DNA from: Mariniphaga sp.
GTDB lineage: Bacteria; Bacteroidota; Bacteroidia; Bacteroidales; Prolixibacteraceae
Assembly (NCBI GenBank): GCA_024636975.1
Contig: JAGXGA010000034.1
Span: 1 to 64,000, forward strand
Reading direction: 5' to 3'
DNA: 64,000 bases
The notes beneath the pieces are model-generated. The model was not told where the DNA came from. It was given only the letters and a program-made list of their open reading frames with translations, and made no database searches. The position numbers were made by a program, and so were the translations under genes. Within the stretch, counting starts at the first letter, position 1, and each line of letters begins with the position of its first letter. Below are positions 62,960 through 64,000 of this stretch, piece after piece.

Positions 62960-64000
62960 TTATAATAAATCAACTTTTCCCTGTACATTCTCCAGCACTT
63001 TAATAGCAAGTGATTTTGGCACTTCCTGGTAATGGCTGAATTCCATTGATGAAGTAGCTCTTCCTGATGATAACGTACGCAAAACGGTAACGTAACCAAA
63101 CTGTTCGGAAAGAGGTACTTTGGCATGGATAACCCTTGCATTGCCTTTGGTCATCATACCGGTAACATCACCCCTGCGGCGATTAAGGTCTCCAATTATT
63201 TCACCCATGTATTCGTCCGGAGTTACTATCTCCAGTTTCATAATTGGCTCTAAAAGCTGGGGAGCTGCTTTTGATGCTGCATGGCGGAATGCCTGGCGGG
63301 CACATATTTCAAATGATAACTGATCGGAGTCCACTGCATGGAATGAACCATCAAGCAGGGTTACCTTCAGGCTGTCAACCGGGAAACCGGCTAAAGGACC
63401 ATTGGTCATAGCATTCTCAAAGCCTTTCTGTACCGATGGTATATATTCGCGTGGAATATTACCGCCTTTAACCTGATCTACGAATTCGAGGCCCTGTTTA
63501 CCATCTTCTGAAGGCTCTATCCGAACCGAGATATCAGCAAATTTACCACGGCCACCGGTTTGCTTCTTGAATACTTCCCTAAGTTCAACCGATTTGCCAA
63601 TTGCTTCTTTATATGCTACCTGGGGTGCCCCCTGGTTGCATTCTACTTTAAACTCTCTTCTTAACCGGTCAACAATAATCTCGAGGTGTAACTCACCCAT
63701 TCCGCGGATTACAGTCTGTCCTGAATCAGGATCCGTATTAACCTGGAAGGTTGGATCTTCTTCAGCCAGCTTTGAAAGACCGGTTGACAATTTGTCGAGG
63801 TCATTTTGAGATTTGGGTTCTACAGCAATTCCAATTACTGGTTCCGGAAAGTCCATACTTTCCAGTACAATTGGATGTTTTGCATCACAAAGCGTATCAC
63901 CGGTGCGGATGTCTTTAAAACCCACAGCAGCACAAATATCCCCTGCTTCAATTACATCTTTCGGATTCTGCTTATTTGAATGCATCTGATATAAACGGGA
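62960..64000 (-). CDS. fusA: Elongation factor G, C-terminal part (5' end outside window)
   Basis: The frame is open through the right edge ([11 protein letters not shown]...), so the start and the GTPase domain are beyond the window. The visible 346 residues cover domains II (end) to [71 protein letters not shown] and [22 protein letters not shown] drives translocation on the ribosome. It precedes rpsJ in transcription order, as in the str operon. Confidence 0.97.
   Translation of the reverse strand, partial: SRLYQMHSNKQNPKDVIEAGDICAAVGFKDIRTGDTLCDAKHPIVLESMDFPEPVIGIAVEPKSQNDLDKLSTGLSKLAEEDPTFQVNTDPDSGQTVIRGMGELHLEIIVDRLRREFKVECNQGAPQVAYKEAIGKSVELREVFKKQTGGRGKFADISVRIEPSEDGKQGLEFVDQVKGGNIPREYIPSVQKGFENAMTNGPLAGFPVDSLKVTLLDGSFHAVDSDQLSFEICARQAFRHAASKAAPQLLEPIMKLEIVTPDEYMGEIIGDLNRRRGDVTGMMTKGNARVIHAKVPLSEQFGYVTVLRTLSSGRATSSMEFSHYQEVPKSLAIKVLENVQGKVDLL

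Noticed and set aside
1-64000. Defence system or toxin-antitoxin pair
   Set aside because: I looked for nucleases, reverse transcriptases, methylases and small paired genes; the only nuclease is the broken GIY-YIG gene.

Overview
The window is a chromosomal segment of a Bacteroidota bacterium, most likely Bacteroidales/Marinilabiliales-like. The evidence is: a complete S10-spc-alpha ribosomal cluster with Bacteroidota-type proteins, a type IX secretion C-terminal sorting domain, several promoters fitting the Bacteroidota pattern TTG-N20-TAnnTTTG, many DUF1080 and Gfo/Idh/MocA sugar enzymes, and TPR/PAS hybrid histidine kinases. I see no tRNA, rRNA, CRISPR array, prophage or intact insertion sequence.

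Layout. 0-17 kb is a signalling island. It holds three histidine kinases with nearly the same kinase core (one cut by the window edge), a receiver-SpoIIE phosphatase (RsbU type), an RsbW-like kinase, an RsbV-like STAS protein, a lone receiver, a large ABCG-type transporter, a PAS kinase, a CPBP protease and a peptidoglycan amidase-like protein. Together they look like a phosphorelay joined to a partner-switching module. 17-32 kb is mixed metabolism: Gfo/Idh/MocA oxidoreductase, GTP cyclohydrolase I, a cytidylate-kinase-like protein, an MFS / DUF1080-PHP / uracil-DNA glycosylase operon, YitT, a patatin-porin, a PAS kinase, DsrE, macro domain, DoxX and TauE/SafE proteins.

32-41 kb is the most interesting part. 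A triple-rhodanese sulfurtransferase with the residues expected of EanB is followed by an EgtD-type histidine methyltransferase, which predicts oxygen-independent ergothioneine synthesis. A divergent LuxR-type regulator and a cystathionine beta-synthase / gamma-lyase pair (reverse transsulfuration) lie next to it. The intergenic DNA here is crowded with repeats: five copies of a ~107-bp palindromic element, a decayed GIY-YIG nuclease gene between two of them, helical-phase arrays (period 10-11 bp, one with a perfect 42-bp palindrome) and heptamer arrays.

41-48.6 kb holds a charged helical-repeat protein with a lectin-like tail, a nucleoside phosphorylase, a SirB1-type protein, a T9SS cargo protein and a Tat-exported TIM-barrel protein. 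48.8-64 kb is the minus-strand ribosomal cluster from fusA (cut by the edge) through rpsJ...secY, infA...rpoA to rplQ, ending at a clear terminator.
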